Positions 51,361 through 62,525 of a stretch of 64,000 nucleotides of DNA are shown piece by piece. The position numbers and the translations under genes were made by a program. The notes below the pieces were generated by a model. It did not search any database. It was not told the DNA's origin and saw nothing but the letters and a program-made list of their open reading frames with translations. The stretch is from Drosophila pseudoobscura. Its lineage: Eukaryota > Arthropoda > Insecta > Diptera > Drosophilidae. The DNA lies in NCBI RefSeq assembly GCF_009870125.1, contig NC_046683.1, forward strand, positions 6,262,001 to 6,326,000. Direction: 5' to 3'. The first letter of the stretch is position 1, and each line of letters begins with the position of its first letter.

Positions 51361-51442
51361 AAATGAAAAATTTTTGTTTACGACTCTACCGATATTACAT
51401 TTTGAATTATAACTACTAGGGAAAACCAACGCCGCGAGAAAA

Positions 51443-51835
51443 ATGGCACCATTTATACGCGACGACAAGCCATTGGTCTGGAACCAGTGGGCCCAGGACG
51501 AGTACCAGGACGAGTTCCTGGACCAGAACCTGGACCTGAACCCGAACGAAGAACCAATCGCAGAGAACGGGAACTTCAATGAATTATTAAAATTATATCT
51601 GGACGTGTTAAAAGTCAGAGCCAGTGTGGATCAAAATCGCGTACATCGCCTCCATCAACGCTTTCCCGCTTACTCGAACCTCCTTACCGAGTTTGCAGAT
51701 GCCGTCTACCATCAGCTAGTTCTCATCAATCAGGCGCAGACCGCGGAGATTCTCGTGGAGCGCAACGACGTGGACCAGCAGATCATTCGACTGGTCCTTG
51801 AGATCTGCGAATTTGCTGACAGATTCGTGATATAA
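51443..51835 (+). CDS. small unrecognised intronless gene, 130 residues
   Basis: A single frame runs from ATG (51,443) to TAA (51,833-51,835). The start context GAGAAAAATGG is a good fly translation start. Codon choice is GC-ending (GAC, CTG, CAG, AAC, GTG), unlike the AT-rich flanks, which is strong evidence of coding. The N-terminal third is acidic (RDDKPLVWNQWAQDEYQDEF); the rest is probably helical, with hydrophobics at heptad-like spacing (NELLKLYLDVLKVRASVDQN, LTEFADAVYHQLVLINQAQ, IIRLVLEICEFADRFVI). No signal peptide or membrane span is seen. Two overlapping AATAAA hexamers begin inside the stop triplet, so the 3' UTR would be very short. I do not recognise the family. A lineage-restricted or fast-evolving gene, or an intronless retrocopy, are possible; a subunit-like helical adaptor is only a guess. 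Confidence 0.75.
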   Translation: MAPFIRDDKPLVWNQWAQDEYQDEFLDQNLDLNPNEEPIAENGNFNELLKLYLDVLKVRASVDQNRVHRLHQRFPAYSNLLTEFADAVYHQLVLINQAQTAEILVERNDVDQQIIRLVLEICEFADRFVI

Positions 51836-51843
51836 TAAATAAA
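51834..51843 (+). other. overlapping AATAAA signals at the stop codon
   Basis: AATAAA occurs at 51,834-51,839 and 51,838-51,843; the first overlaps the TAA stop of the small gene. Confidence 0.6.
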
Positions 51844-52221
51844 ATCGATGGTGTCTTTAAAAATAAAAAAATTTGTTTGTTACCTAAAGGTATGTGAGGA
51901 AGATTACGGAAGAAAGGACATTTTATAGAGAAGTTGGGATAGATAGGTTTTACGCGATTGGAAGACAGGGCAAGATACACAGAATAGATGAACATCTAAC
52001 CAAGGGCAGGCGGAAAGAATTCGCTGGGGCCAGGGGTATTCGGAATTAAGATCTAGAAAACTATGTCCTGCATGGTCTGGCACACCCTTGAAGATTCTTG
52101 CCCATAGGAGACCAGCTGGCGGTATTCTAATGTCACATTAGTGTTAAATGTTGTCCCTGCCCTAGCTTACAATATTTATTAGATGATTTGGTTTTACAAC
52201 TTTTGCCACCCAAAATAGACC

Positions 52222-52240
52222 AACTGGCGCCATCTGTTGT
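52222..52240 (-). promoter_or_regulatory. candidate CTCF binding site
   Basis: The minus strand reads ACAACAGATGGCGCCAGTTG, whose core CAGATGGCGC matches the CTCF consensus YAGRKGGCRC. A related but weaker sequence, GACCAGCTGGCGG, lies at about 52,110-52,122. CTCF binding has not been shown here. Confidence 0.45.
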
Positions 52241-53394
52241 GCTAAGGAAATGAACATGATGACCGTTAAACGGCACAGTGCCGCCATTTGTGACGGCTAG
52301 TGCTGCCACATTTTGTAAAGCACTGCCGAAGCGTTGCCACCTCAGCACATCAGCATCGCAGACTATCGGCGCGTTAATTCAAATTTGACCATTCGAAACG
52401 TGATATAGGTGAAATTTGTGGCTCAAACAAATTAGCAACTAATCGTAGAAAAGATAGCTCAGTCTTGTCTTAAGTGTTCCAAAAACCATATTGATTGCCC
52501 TTGGTATGAATATCATGTGCTCGCGCTCTCTATGGTGTTATGTGCCCCCTCTATTTACAATCGCATTTTTCTGGCCTTATGTTATTCTCATCTCATTGAA
52601 ATTCATATTAAAAAAATCAAAGCGACGCTGTTTGCAGGGGAATAACGACGTATTTGTTAATACATATTTATGAGAAAATTTTCCAGTTAAAGTTTATTGT
52701 AGATTTTTTTGTATTACGCATGAGCGACACGCTAATTGAGTCAGCTCGACATCGTCTTAAACAACATTAAAATAAGAAAAGAATGAAAGAAAGACTAGTT
52801 TTGAAGGGGATAGAAGCTGTTAATACTCTGACAAATGCAAACTTATCATTGAATAGCATGATTTCGATAGGATTTCCTACTTTTTCTAAGTACATATAAC
52901 CATTTCCTTGGAATTTTTATAAGCCCGGCTCATACTTTCATTGCTCGACGGACATCTGATCTATATCATCATACCTCTTCTCCTTGCAAGGGTATGCCAA
53001 TAATCTTAAATGTTTTTGAGCGAATTTTTCATTGCCTTTACGGTGTGTGTGTTTGAGTGAGTGGAATGGCAATAGCAATAGCAAGCAGAACAAGAGCAAG
53101 CGCTTACAAGCGGATTTTTGTCGTTAACTGCGCATTTCGTCCAAAAAACTACAACAATAAGAACAGCAGCGAAACATTCAATGGAAGGGGTTAGGAAAAA
53201 AAAGGTGAAAAAAAGCAGAAACAGAGGCAGACGAAGACGAAGACGACGCAAAATCAAAAGACAATGTAAACGAGATCATTTTGCGACGCTGACGCCGCTC
53301 TAGTACCCGAGAGCGGGAGGGGTAAGCGAGTGCAAGTAGTGAGAGCGCTGAAAGCGAGAGAAAGAGCGACGCCGCCGCTGTCAAGGTGTATTTA

Positions 53395-53505
53395 TATAAG
53401 GTGAGGCCGCATTCCGGTATATTCCTGTTTTTCACGCTGTATAATTTATTTGCCTACCTCTCGCGGATTTTCTGAGGGCACACTTTGGCACGGCCTCACC
53501 TTATA
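53395..53505. repeat. 15-bp perfect inverted repeat TATAAGGTGAGGCCG
   Basis: TATAAGGTGAGGCCG at 53,395-53,409 and its reverse complement at 53,491-53,505 are separated by 81 bases. Both arms begin with a TATA-box-like sequence pointing inward. Confidence 0.85.
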
Positions 53506-53611
53506 CAACGTCCACTTTGTCTGACATTTATCAACAGTAAAAACAATCAAACAAACACAAAATACGAAACGAAATGAAGCGTAGCGGAAAAAGAGAAGGG
53601 AAGAAAGAGAT

Positions 53612-53631
53612 AGAGAGAGAGAGAGAGAGAG
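53612..53631 (+). repeat. (GA)10 microsatellite
   Basis: Uninterrupted GA repeats; a possible GAGA-factor target. Confidence 0.9.
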
Positions 53632-54425
53632 GAGAAGAGCAAAAGTGGGAACGCGTGCATGAAATCGAAAACTTTTTAAATCTATGCAATTTTCCGCCTA
53701 TTTTTACACCCTCTCGCACAAACAGAGAGACAGAAAGTGAGACGGAGGCAAAGTTACCCCTCCCCCTCACCCACAACGCAATTCCACGACCAATGCAAAC
53801 AAAATTAAACATGGCCAAACCGCTAAATGCGTCGTTACCCCAATCCCCGTTGCCCGACGACCACTAATTCACCATCCCCCCCTCACACCATCACCGTCAC
53901 AAGCATCTGCGACGACGACCTCACCTAGACAATAAGGCAGAGCAGCAGCAGCAACAGCAGCAGCGGCAAAAAGCAATGCTGACGCCGACATGCAGTCCGT
54001 CCGCTCCTTACAGTGGGATGGGATCGAAAATGTAAATTTATTCATAGTTCTAGCACAGTTAGAGCACCTATTCCCACTGTACATTATCGATGCCATTTCG
54101 TGCTCTCAGCGTCGAAAACTTTTTGGGGCCAGTCTCTCCCTCTTACTCCCAGCCAGCCCACTCTCCTCTCACGTTCTATGTGGCTAGCTGCTAAAAATGT
54201 ATTTGTTAATGTTTTTAGAATTTTTCTTTTTCGTATTTGTATTTATTCTCCTCTCAGCACTGGGCTCTAGATGCGCGATTTGTGCGTGTGTTCATTGAAA
54301 TTTAATACAGCAGCCGTGATAAAGCAGTGATATCGTAGATGTTGGATCGATAATATGGGGTCGACTGCTATTCTCGGCAGATACATATGTTTCTATATTT
54401 TGTATGTGCAATAAAACACTAATCT

Positions 54426-54668
54426 ATGAAGAACAATACAATATTACCGAAACAGAAGTACAGGCCACATCATATCATTATCGACATACCAAATACCTCA
54501 GCTGAACTTGATCAGCGCTCTGTGAAGTTCGAATTCATCTTGTTTCGATTGCTAGTGAACGCGTATCGCAACTACGCCGCTCGTTTTTCTGAAATAAACT
54601 CCCTTGCAAATCATCTCCGTCCACACTGCATTCGTAGTCACATCAAATCCACAAAACCAAAGTATTGA
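54426..54668 (+). CDS. possible small gene, 80 residues, unrecognised
   Basis: An open frame with ATG at 54,426 and TGA at 54,666-54,668. The middle uses GC-ending codons (GTG AAC GCG TAT CGC AAC TAC GCC), which gives a mild coding look, and the product is basic with a hydrophobic block (FEFILFRLLVNAYRNYAARF). It has no domain that I recognise, and the start context is weak. Two DREs lie 60-85 bases downstream, which is not where its own promoter would be. It could be a chance frame, a fragment or a fast-evolving gene. There is a vague similarity in spacing of RF...SxL...L residues to the 51.4-kb protein, too weak to claim homology. Confidence 0.35.
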   Translation: MKNNTILPKQKYRPHHIIIDIPNTSAELDQRSVKFEFILFRLLVNAYRNYAARFSEINSLANHLRPHCIRSHIKSTKPKY

Positions 54669-54728
54669 GCGGATTTCATAATTTCTTTATTAATTTGGCT
54701 TTGTTTAAGTTTTTCTTCTGCTTATTCT

Positions 54729-54751
54729 TATCGATATATCGGCTATCGATA
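54729..54751. promoter_or_regulatory. two DREs (TATCGATA) 15 bases apart
   Basis: Perfect TATCGATA at 54,729-54,736 and 54,744-54,751. Paired DREs usually mark an active housekeeping promoter in flies, yet no clear gene begins next to them. Confidence 0.6.
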
Positions 54752-54766
54752 TAAGCCAGAGGCAAT

Positions 54767-54807
54767 TTATCATATGGAGCGTACTATTTTTACGCTCCAT
54801 CTGATAA
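54767..54807. repeat. 17-bp inverted repeat with one mismatch
   Basis: TTATCATATGGAGCGTA at 54,767-54,783 pairs with TACGCTCCATCTGATAA at 54,791-54,807 around a 7-base loop. Only the seventh base differs. Confidence 0.85.
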
Positions 54808-55370
54808 GCTAGTTGTGCCTATTGTCCCTTAGGCTTGGAATATCTAGAGTCACATAGGCATTCTACTATAATTTCATTACTAAATTACATACTCCTTTTG
54901 AACAAGAGCCCCCATTGCTGCATATAATCAGTACCACCATCTGTGACATCCCCAATCCGGTCCCCGCCTTCGATTGACGACAAAGGTCCGTTGATTGTCG
55001 CGATGCATTTGCATGCTGTGTATTTCTGATTTTTCCTCCACAGCGCTATAATGGGATGGATGTACATACATACATATGTATATGAAGATGGTTAGATACA
55101 TATGTATATATATAGTGTTGCAGAGAGTTGTAGCAGGGGCAGGGTTGCAGAGGCACTGTGGGTTGGGATGGATGTATGGTGGCGAGTACATGGCAACAAA
55201 TATATTTTTTTTTCGTCAACTTTGTTTGCTTCATTGCTCCACTTTTTTTCTTGTGCGACTGTTTAGTGCCTTGGCTTGGCCGCTGCTGTCGCTGTTATTT
55301 GATTTTCACATTTTTCTTTATTTTGGTATCACATGATTATACAAACACACATACTCTTACCCGCACACGA

Positions 55371-55394
55371 ACACACACACACACACACACACAC
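55371..55394 (+). repeat. (AC)12 microsatellite
   Basis: Uninterrupted AC repeats. Confidence 0.9.
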
Positions 55395-55904
55395 CACACA
55401 GCAATAGAGGGTAGACACTTATGTTTGTATTAAGGAAAATGTCTTTTCGAAACAGTTTGGTTTTGCTTTTCCTTTCATTCTTATTTTCGTTACGTTTTCG
55501 TTTTGAGTGAATGATCTGTTGATCCCCACATTTGTCCCTGTCGTAGTCGACTACTCTGCACGGCAACATAATGACGTCAAAGTTTACCTTCATTCTTTTG
55601 TTATCTACAAACATTGGGAATTTTTGGTGCGATCTGGGAGGTACGGACTGATTGATATTCTCTAATCGATGGTAATTAATTAAACAATATCTTCATTCTA
55701 GATGTTTATATGTAGAGAGCAAGTGGGCAACAGTGGAGTGAAGATGACCGCCTAGAAAAAATTCAAATGCTCCAGGAAGCTTCCACTTCATTTATCTAAG
55801 CCTTCAAATCCGCTCTAAAGTAAACTAATATTTATATCATATTGATACATGATTTTATATCATATTGGTAGTGGACATCTCCCCGTGGCATCCAGTTGTC
55901 CCAT

Positions 55905-55925
55905 CATACCCTCAACAAGGGTATG
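55905..55925. repeat. inverted repeat CATACCCT / AGGGTATG
   Basis: Eight-base perfect arms with a 5-base spacer; same type as 39,276-39,300. Confidence 0.85.
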
Positions 55926-56545
55926 GATACCGAAATATCGTTTCTCAACGCATACAAACGAAGCGTACAATGTACAAGTATTTGCTTTTATGCTTTCATC
56001 ACGTGTTGACGAAGCGAGAGGGGTGTGCGGATGAGCGTCAAGCGATAGCGTGACAGTTCTAGGCTAACATTTTCGCAGAGTTCAGGCCCACTGTGCGCCT
56101 GCCAAAACACTTGTCAGCCGATGCTCTCTCTGTGCAAGCTTTTGCCGCTTTGGTTTTCTCTTGCTCTTCTCTTTTTTTTTTGTATTCTCTGCTCTCCCTC
56201 TCTCTTTACTGGCTCTCTGCTCTCTGTCCACACTGTTATGATTTTCTGCACCTGTTTAACTGTTTTTGTTTTCGTTGAGTGAGCGGGTCGGCAGCTCCCG
56301 TCGCCCTTCTCCCCCCCCAGAGTTTCTATGGTTCTAACTGGTTTTTCAAAATTCCCTTACATTGCCATATCCATTTCCAATACACCAATCTCGGAGCAAT
56401 TTCACTTGCCGCCGCCACCACCGTCTCATTGGCAGAGCAATTGGTAATTGGACTTGGAGCGGGTTGTATAACTAAGTATGGCCAGACCTGAGACCAGACG
56501 GGCCCGCCGTCAGCGACAGACCGACCGACCGCATGGCAGCCGAAA

Positions 56546-56571
56546 CGTACGAATCGTACGAATCGTACGAA
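56546..56571 (+). repeat. CGTACGAAT 9-bp repeat, three copies
   Basis: CGTACGAAT repeats in tandem, with the last copy ending AAC. Each unit contains the palindrome CGTACG. Confidence 0.85.
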
Positions 56572-57448
56572 CCGGTGCGGTGCCCGAGTTGCCAACACAG
56601 TAGCGTCGAAAAAGTAGTGTGTAAACAATTTTGGGGCCGCTCTCTTCGCTTTTATCGCCGGCTATGGAGTTGGTTGTCGCCGCCATGCCAGGGTGTGTTA
56701 ATATGGGGTGAACTATTCCCGATCTTCAAAAAGCATTTTCTTTTGCGCGCACTGCCTTTCGCATTCCCATAAAGCTCTGAAAGATGCTCCACGAGGAAAT
56801 AAATAGTCGTATCCAACGTTTTTGATTTACATAGTTAAAGACTTTGGACTTGAAAACACACACTCGTAAGAGTTTTTATTAATACAATAAAGTATTGTAC
56901 ACTATTGTCTCCACCACACCATGCATGGCTCTCTCCCACACTCACACTCTCTCACTTGCTGTTACACTCACACATAAGAGTGTGGTCGCTCTATCCCCCT
57001 CTCACGACCGCCTGCAGTTTGTTTATGCGACGCTTGTCCCACATAATTTTTGTTTGTTAGTTTATCTGCTCTTCTTCTTTCACATCTTCTTTGAGCTACT
57101 GCGTCGGCGCCGCGTCTCTGCCGGCAGACAACGATTTCGTTCTATTTTCCATCGCACACGTTTTCCGAATCCTCTTCTCACTCACTCACTCTCCTACGGC
57201 CTGTATTTTTGGCAGCCACGTTGTTGGAGAGAAAAATCTCTGTGGCTACAACCGGCCGGAAAAACCGGGCAAACAATTCCCATTGGAACGTTTATTTCTT
57301 TTTGCCGACAATAACGCTGCGGCCCGTTTGTCGACTCAATTACGTGAGCATTTGGCGCGCTCTCTCTGTCTCTCTACCGATCTCTCGGGATTTTCTGCAT
57401 GTGTATATGGACGAATTTTATATAAACGAGTGACAAACGATAAGAACT

Positions 57449-57476
57449 ACATATGTATGTATGTACATACATATGT
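57449..57476. repeat. near-perfect palindrome of ACATATGTATGTA
   Basis: Thirteen-base arms around a two-base centre; a low-complexity ATGT/ACAT sequence of a kind common in fly intergenic DNA. Confidence 0.8.
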
Positions 57477-59380
57477 ACGTAGCTTGGAGTTTTTTATACT
57501 CTTGCTCAGAGAAGTATAATGATTTTGTGTAAATGTTTGCATATATGTATGTATACAAATGCATTCCTGATCACGATGATGAGTCTAAGAACATGTGTAC
57601 ATTTTTTTAAAGCTCACTAAAAAAAAGCTAAATCAGATTTCTTGATTTTGTAAAAAACATAAAAGTAATATGCAAGGGTATTAAAAAATTCGTCCACTAA
57701 AGCCTGCGTCCTCTCTTGTTTTGTATTTGATTTTCTGTTGTTTTTTATCATTTGACTTTCTTTTTGTGATTTTGCTTTGGTATTTCTGTTGGTTTTAATG
57801 GCCGTCTATTTTGGCCACATTTCTCGTCTCTGCGTTTGCGCCGTAGCCTTATTTCGTTTTGTTCAGCTTTTTGCTGCCATAAGATCGACTCTCCCGCTCT
57901 CTCTATCAGTCTTTCGCTCTGTCTCTCACTTTTTCTCTCTAATTAACACGTTCGCATTACAATTTATTTTCATTAATAGTCTGCCACCAAACTAGAACAC
58001 ACACACATACGTAAAAACAAACATATATGGACCATATACGTACGCACGCAAACGTAAAAACAATAACGGCAGTTTTTTTTCTCTTTCTACCCCTTTCCCA
58101 CTGAATCAAGTAAATGCCGATACATTGTACGACGCGACAGCGCTGTGTTTTGTTATTTGCGCGCGGGTGTTGCGGTACAGCGACGCTGATACGGTACATA
58201 GCCCACCTCTGCCATGGCTATCGGCTGCGGTTGTATTGGTGTGATTGACTTTTTCGCCTCTCCTCGCGACACATGTGTGCACCCACACGGACGCGCCGCT
58301 CCACAGCGCACAGAACAACGAAGCACATTTATGTAAATGCGAAGAATGAAAGAATTACCTTTTGCCGTGCACAGTGGGTCTCGCCGGCGTCGTTGAGAGC
58401 AATGGACAATAGGAACAAAACTCTGTTATCAAACAACATACATATGTTGGTGGTTCTGAGAACTCTTTTCTTCCAGTGGGTCCTAATTAGGCCGAATATC
58501 GAAATGCTTATTTTTATATTCGCTAAATATACCAAAAATATATCAATCTAACACTCTCGTCCATTATGATTTTAAATGTTCTTAAATGCTTCACATATAC
58601 ATACATCCAAATAAGTAAGACTATTCAGTGTATTCAAAAAATATAAAAATGTATAAAGGTTCGTTATGCAAGACATCTTCAAAGATTTTCATTTTACACC
58701 ACCGAGATATCATTTAATACCACTGTCCTCTCCCAACAACGCCGCGTCGAGAGCTAACTGTAAGTATTGTCTGCTTCTTCTTCTTCCAGTTTTTGGCAAA
58801 AACAAAAACCATGTGTTTGCCACGCGCTTACGTTACGCTCTCTCTCTCTCTTTCTCTGTCTGTATCGGCGCGCTCTCTTTGGCCACGCACGGTGAGAGCG
58901 TAAACAACAGCAACGCAAGCAAGTCACTCTCTTTGCCGCGCTACCATGTGTTTTTTTCTTGCCCATTCGTCTCCAAAAACAAATCAAAAGCCATCATTGC
59001 AATAAATTAGTTAATTGAGCTAATGAATATTGGCAGAGCAGAAAAACGATTTGAGGGGAATATGAGTTTCAATCTGGTAACGCACTCGAACGCTGATCAG
59101 CGTTGACAGTGCAGCGGAACGTCAGCAGAAGCGGCAGCAAGAACAACACAACAAAAACAAAAACAGAGATGCGTTTTACCCAAGGTATATTAACTAAAAG
59201 GTAAGGCCGCGATTGCCTTTCCATCTGATAAGTCTGGAACAAAACTGAAACCCTGGCGGACTGCCCTACCCTTTATTGGTAGGCCTTGTCGTTGCCATTG
59301 CATTGGTTTAGGTATCTGCTTCGTGTTGCTGTTGCCGCTGCTACATAGTTGCTGCCGCTGCCACTGCCACAGCCACAGCC

Positions 59381-60310
59381 ATTTACCCTGTAAACTGCGC
59401 GGCCGTCTCGTGTTCATTTTGCATTGTGCCGTTCAGCGCAACGGACGTGGTTAGAGCGCGGTGGCCCAAAAACAGACCAAAAAATCCAACCAAGGCAAAT
59501 AAACAATCACACAAACGTACACGCAACAAACAAAACGCAGTCAATACAAATAACAGTATAACGACGCAGTCAACTAATTTTTTTGCATTGATGTCCGCAC
59601 CCAAACGCACCGCTGTCATACAACAATAACAACTTGAGTAGGTATCCATATATATGTATCTCTTTCTTGTTTTTAGTATTACGATTTTTTTTTACAAGTG
59701 CCAAAAATGTGTAACTGTGACATTTGCAAAAAAGTTACAAAAAAAATAGTGCTGTAATTTGCCAAAAAACAACAACAGAAAAAAACCAGAAGAAAGAAAC
59801 CGCAAAATTAGCGAAAAGTTTGCTAGTGCCGCCAGCAGATGCATATTGGCGAGGGAGCGCGAGTGTAAAGCGGCCCCAAAAGCTAAGAGAGAAATCAAAC
59901 GTAAGGCAACCAGCTCCAAATGCAAAGAGAGACAACGGGCCCCAAAGGCAAAAAGTATAGTACGAGGCAGAGCAAGTGCGAAGAGTGTGGGCTACAACGA
60001 GACGATGAGTGCAAGAGTGAAAGAGAGTGGGCAGGCAGGCAGGCTGTGCAAGTGCGTGCGCGGCGGCAAAAACAAAATGTGAGTGCAAAATAAACAACAA
60101 GAAAATAAGCAAAAACCACAAAAAAAGAGAAAAAAAATTAAGAAAAGAAAAAGACCAACAGTAAAAAAACAGATACAACAACAAACACAAATACAAACAA
60201 AACGCAACAGCAAAACAAATCGAAAAAGCTTTAAAATAAAACACACACACATGCAGATAAACTTAAAGAAACAAGAGAACAAAAGAGGAGAGAGAAGGAA
60301 GAGAACATGA
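59381..60310 (+). other. A-rich region resembling a long fly 5' untranslated exon
   Basis: The plus strand is rich in CAA, AAC and AAA, with blocks such as ACAAACAAAACGCAGTC. This composition is typical of 5' UTRs of large fly developmental genes transcribed left to right. A short TTCAGCGC motif near 59,432 could be an initiator. No start codon with a long frame follows, so a coding exon would lie further right. This is inference from composition only. Confidence 0.3.
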
Positions 60311-62525
60311 TAACGACAACAACGTGGTGCTGGTTTCACATTCAAAGATTAGAGCATCGAAGTGTATGTACCCTTTAATATCTTCATGGGTTAAAGCGAA
60401 AAGTTCCGCCAGTTAAAAGATTAATCTCCATTAACTTCAAAATTAACTTTTTTTCCACAATATCTTGTGTTATTTTTTCGTTGATACATATGTCGATACG
60501 TTGATTCCAATACAAAAATATACAATCGTATGTTCAGAAGTTGTCAATGCTGTCTTCTCACGAAATCATTATATCCTCTATGCAAAGGGTATAACTAAAT
60601 GTTTCAGTCGAAATCGACGAATCGAAAAATATTTTTAGTGTTGCCTATCTGTCCCTCTCTGCCCGTGCGTGTTTGTGTGTGTCACCAGAGTGCGTATGTT
60701 GTAGGTATGTGTGCGGGTCCCCCGCGTCTGCCTTGTGGTTTGTTCTTGCTCCTGTGACGCCCCCCGTACTGCATTTGTCGCATTGCCCGCACGAGGTAGA
60801 ACAATCACCAACAAACAAAAACTAAGCAAAATGCAAACGCCTGATGGTAGGATAGGGGAGGTGCTAAAGAGAACGCAACACGTCACCCGCATGCTCTTGC
60901 AGATTTCTAATAATTCTATGACGTACATATTTTCCTTGTGATATACTCGAAAAAATAGCGTCGAAAGAGGGAGAGGGCCGTGTTATAAACATTTATTTGC
61001 TGCGCATAATTTCCAATACATTTTTTTTCTTCTGTGGATTGCGAATAAACTTACATACATACATATATGTATGTATATACGGTAAATGTGTGTTTTTGTT
61101 GTGTAGCGAGGAGGCGACTTATAATGGTGTGCACAAATATAGGAACCATGCTAAGAAATGTTTTGGTGTTTAAACTTAAACGTCTCGAGTGCCCTTTATC
61201 CACATTCGTTTGCTTTTGCGGTCTCTCTGCGGTCCACCAAAAAAAATTAATACTCTTGACAATTTAACACTGGTGTCCATATTCGGATGGCCATGCCTGT
61301 ATGTTGTTTTATTTTTGTGTTGGCCTGTTACCCCTGCACACACACACATAGACCCACACTCTCTCACGACGGAGAGAGTGAGTGCGTCGTTGGGCAGAGG
61401 CACCGTTCTGGCGTCGTGAGAGCTTGTGATCGGTATCATTTTTTGTTGTGTGCCGTCGCTGCCTCCCCCTCTTTCTACCGCAGAGACGCTAATTGTTAGG
61501 CTGCTGCCGCTACCTCGGCTGCGGTCCTCGTCTGATAAAGCGACCTCGCCATTGCGCCTGCCTGACTTACTACTTCCCTCTCTTTCTCTTTTTTGTTAGT
61601 TTTCTTTTCCTCGTTTTATTGCATTGAAGAAAAGCTGCAGAGCCAGGCGCGCAGTTCAGATCGAAGCTCACGTGAGACTCTGCTACCGCTCTTCTTCAAT
61701 CTACCTACCACATCACTCTGCTCAGGCATTGTATTTGTGCAATTAGCAGCGTTGGTGGCAGAGCAGCAGCGATTATGCAACGCAATTGAATGCTGAAGGA
61801 AACACGAAAAAAAAAAACACAAACAAAATAATGGAATACTGGAAACTTCAAAAAGCTCGTCAAAAGCTATGCATGTGTGCTGCTTGTGTGTGTCTGATGG
61901 CAATTTCCGACTTAAAAACCAATTGGAAATTGAAATTCCTTGACAGGGCCAGGCAGGCCCTATATGGTCTGCGGTGTTCGGTGCGGGGTAAGGTGGATTA
62001 AAAACTAATTGAATATCGGGTCGGAACATTTTCGACACATTGTGTGCTTGCAGGGGTGGTATGTACATTTATTTAAGAATCACGCAAGCCGGCGTTTGTT
62101 CCGTTGAAAGTTCTGGATCTCTCCCGTTCCCACCTCTCACTTTTTTTTTTATTGCTCTCAGTCTCTAGCCTTTCATAGATTTCGATACCCTTGAAGAAGA
62201 GCTATGTATTGAAGGACGTTTCTCCAGAATCACATTTGATTAAAGTCGTGAATAGAATAACACAGCCATCGATCTGAAATCTGAAAGGGTATCAGAAAGA
62301 CCGACCCCCTCAAGGTAGTCTAAATTTTGTGTTAGCTTTGCACCTCGCGAGCACATTGCGTGTGCGTGTGCGCGTGTCGTGCGTCTATGTGTGTGTGTGC
62401 TTTTTTTGAGAACAGAACCCAAGCATCGGCATAAGACCTACTGCGACGGCGACGACAACTGAGGCGCTGTTTGTTGATTACATAAAAAATGAAAATAATT
62501 ATGTACACTTTTGTACATTGTCAGG

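Larger units (their letters stand above)
48263..51442. other. intergenic region between the polyQ gene and the small gene at 51.4 kb
   Basis: No supported exon. It holds a TACCCTACAGGGTA palindrome (49,075-49,088), G-rich quadruplex-like tracts at about 49,595-49,620, 50,152-50,187 and 50,491-50,510, an 18-bp direct repeat (51,022-51,039 and 51,054-51,071), and T-rich DNA ending in a T25 run at 51,336-51,360. Bases near 50,896-50,925 resemble the end of a mariner-like transposon, without a visible transposase. Confidence 0.5.
51844..54425. other. intergenic region between the two small genes
   Basis: No supported exon. It contains a perfect 15-base palindrome CTAATGT-C-ACATTAG (52,127-52,141), a CTCF-like site (52,222-52,240), a GA microsatellite (53,612-53,631) and a 15-bp inverted repeat (53,395-53,505). 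The segment at 53.2-53.4 kb is rich in GAC/GAAG-type purine repeats. Confidence 0.55.
54808..59380. other. intergenic or intronic region, no supported gene
   Basis: Open frames here are short and low in complexity. It holds (AC)12 at 55,371-55,394, a CATACCCT/AGGGTATG palindrome (55,905-55,925), three CGTACGAAT units at about 56,546-56,571, a 13-bp-arm palindrome of ACATATGTATGTA at 57,449-57,476, and motif-6-like ATATACC sequences near 58,520-58,540. Confidence 0.5.

Noticed and set aside
59735-60345. Phe/Leu/Cys-rich minus-strand frames resembling membrane proteins
   Set aside because: They are the complement of A-rich UTR-like DNA; the hydrophobic composition follows from T-rich codons.
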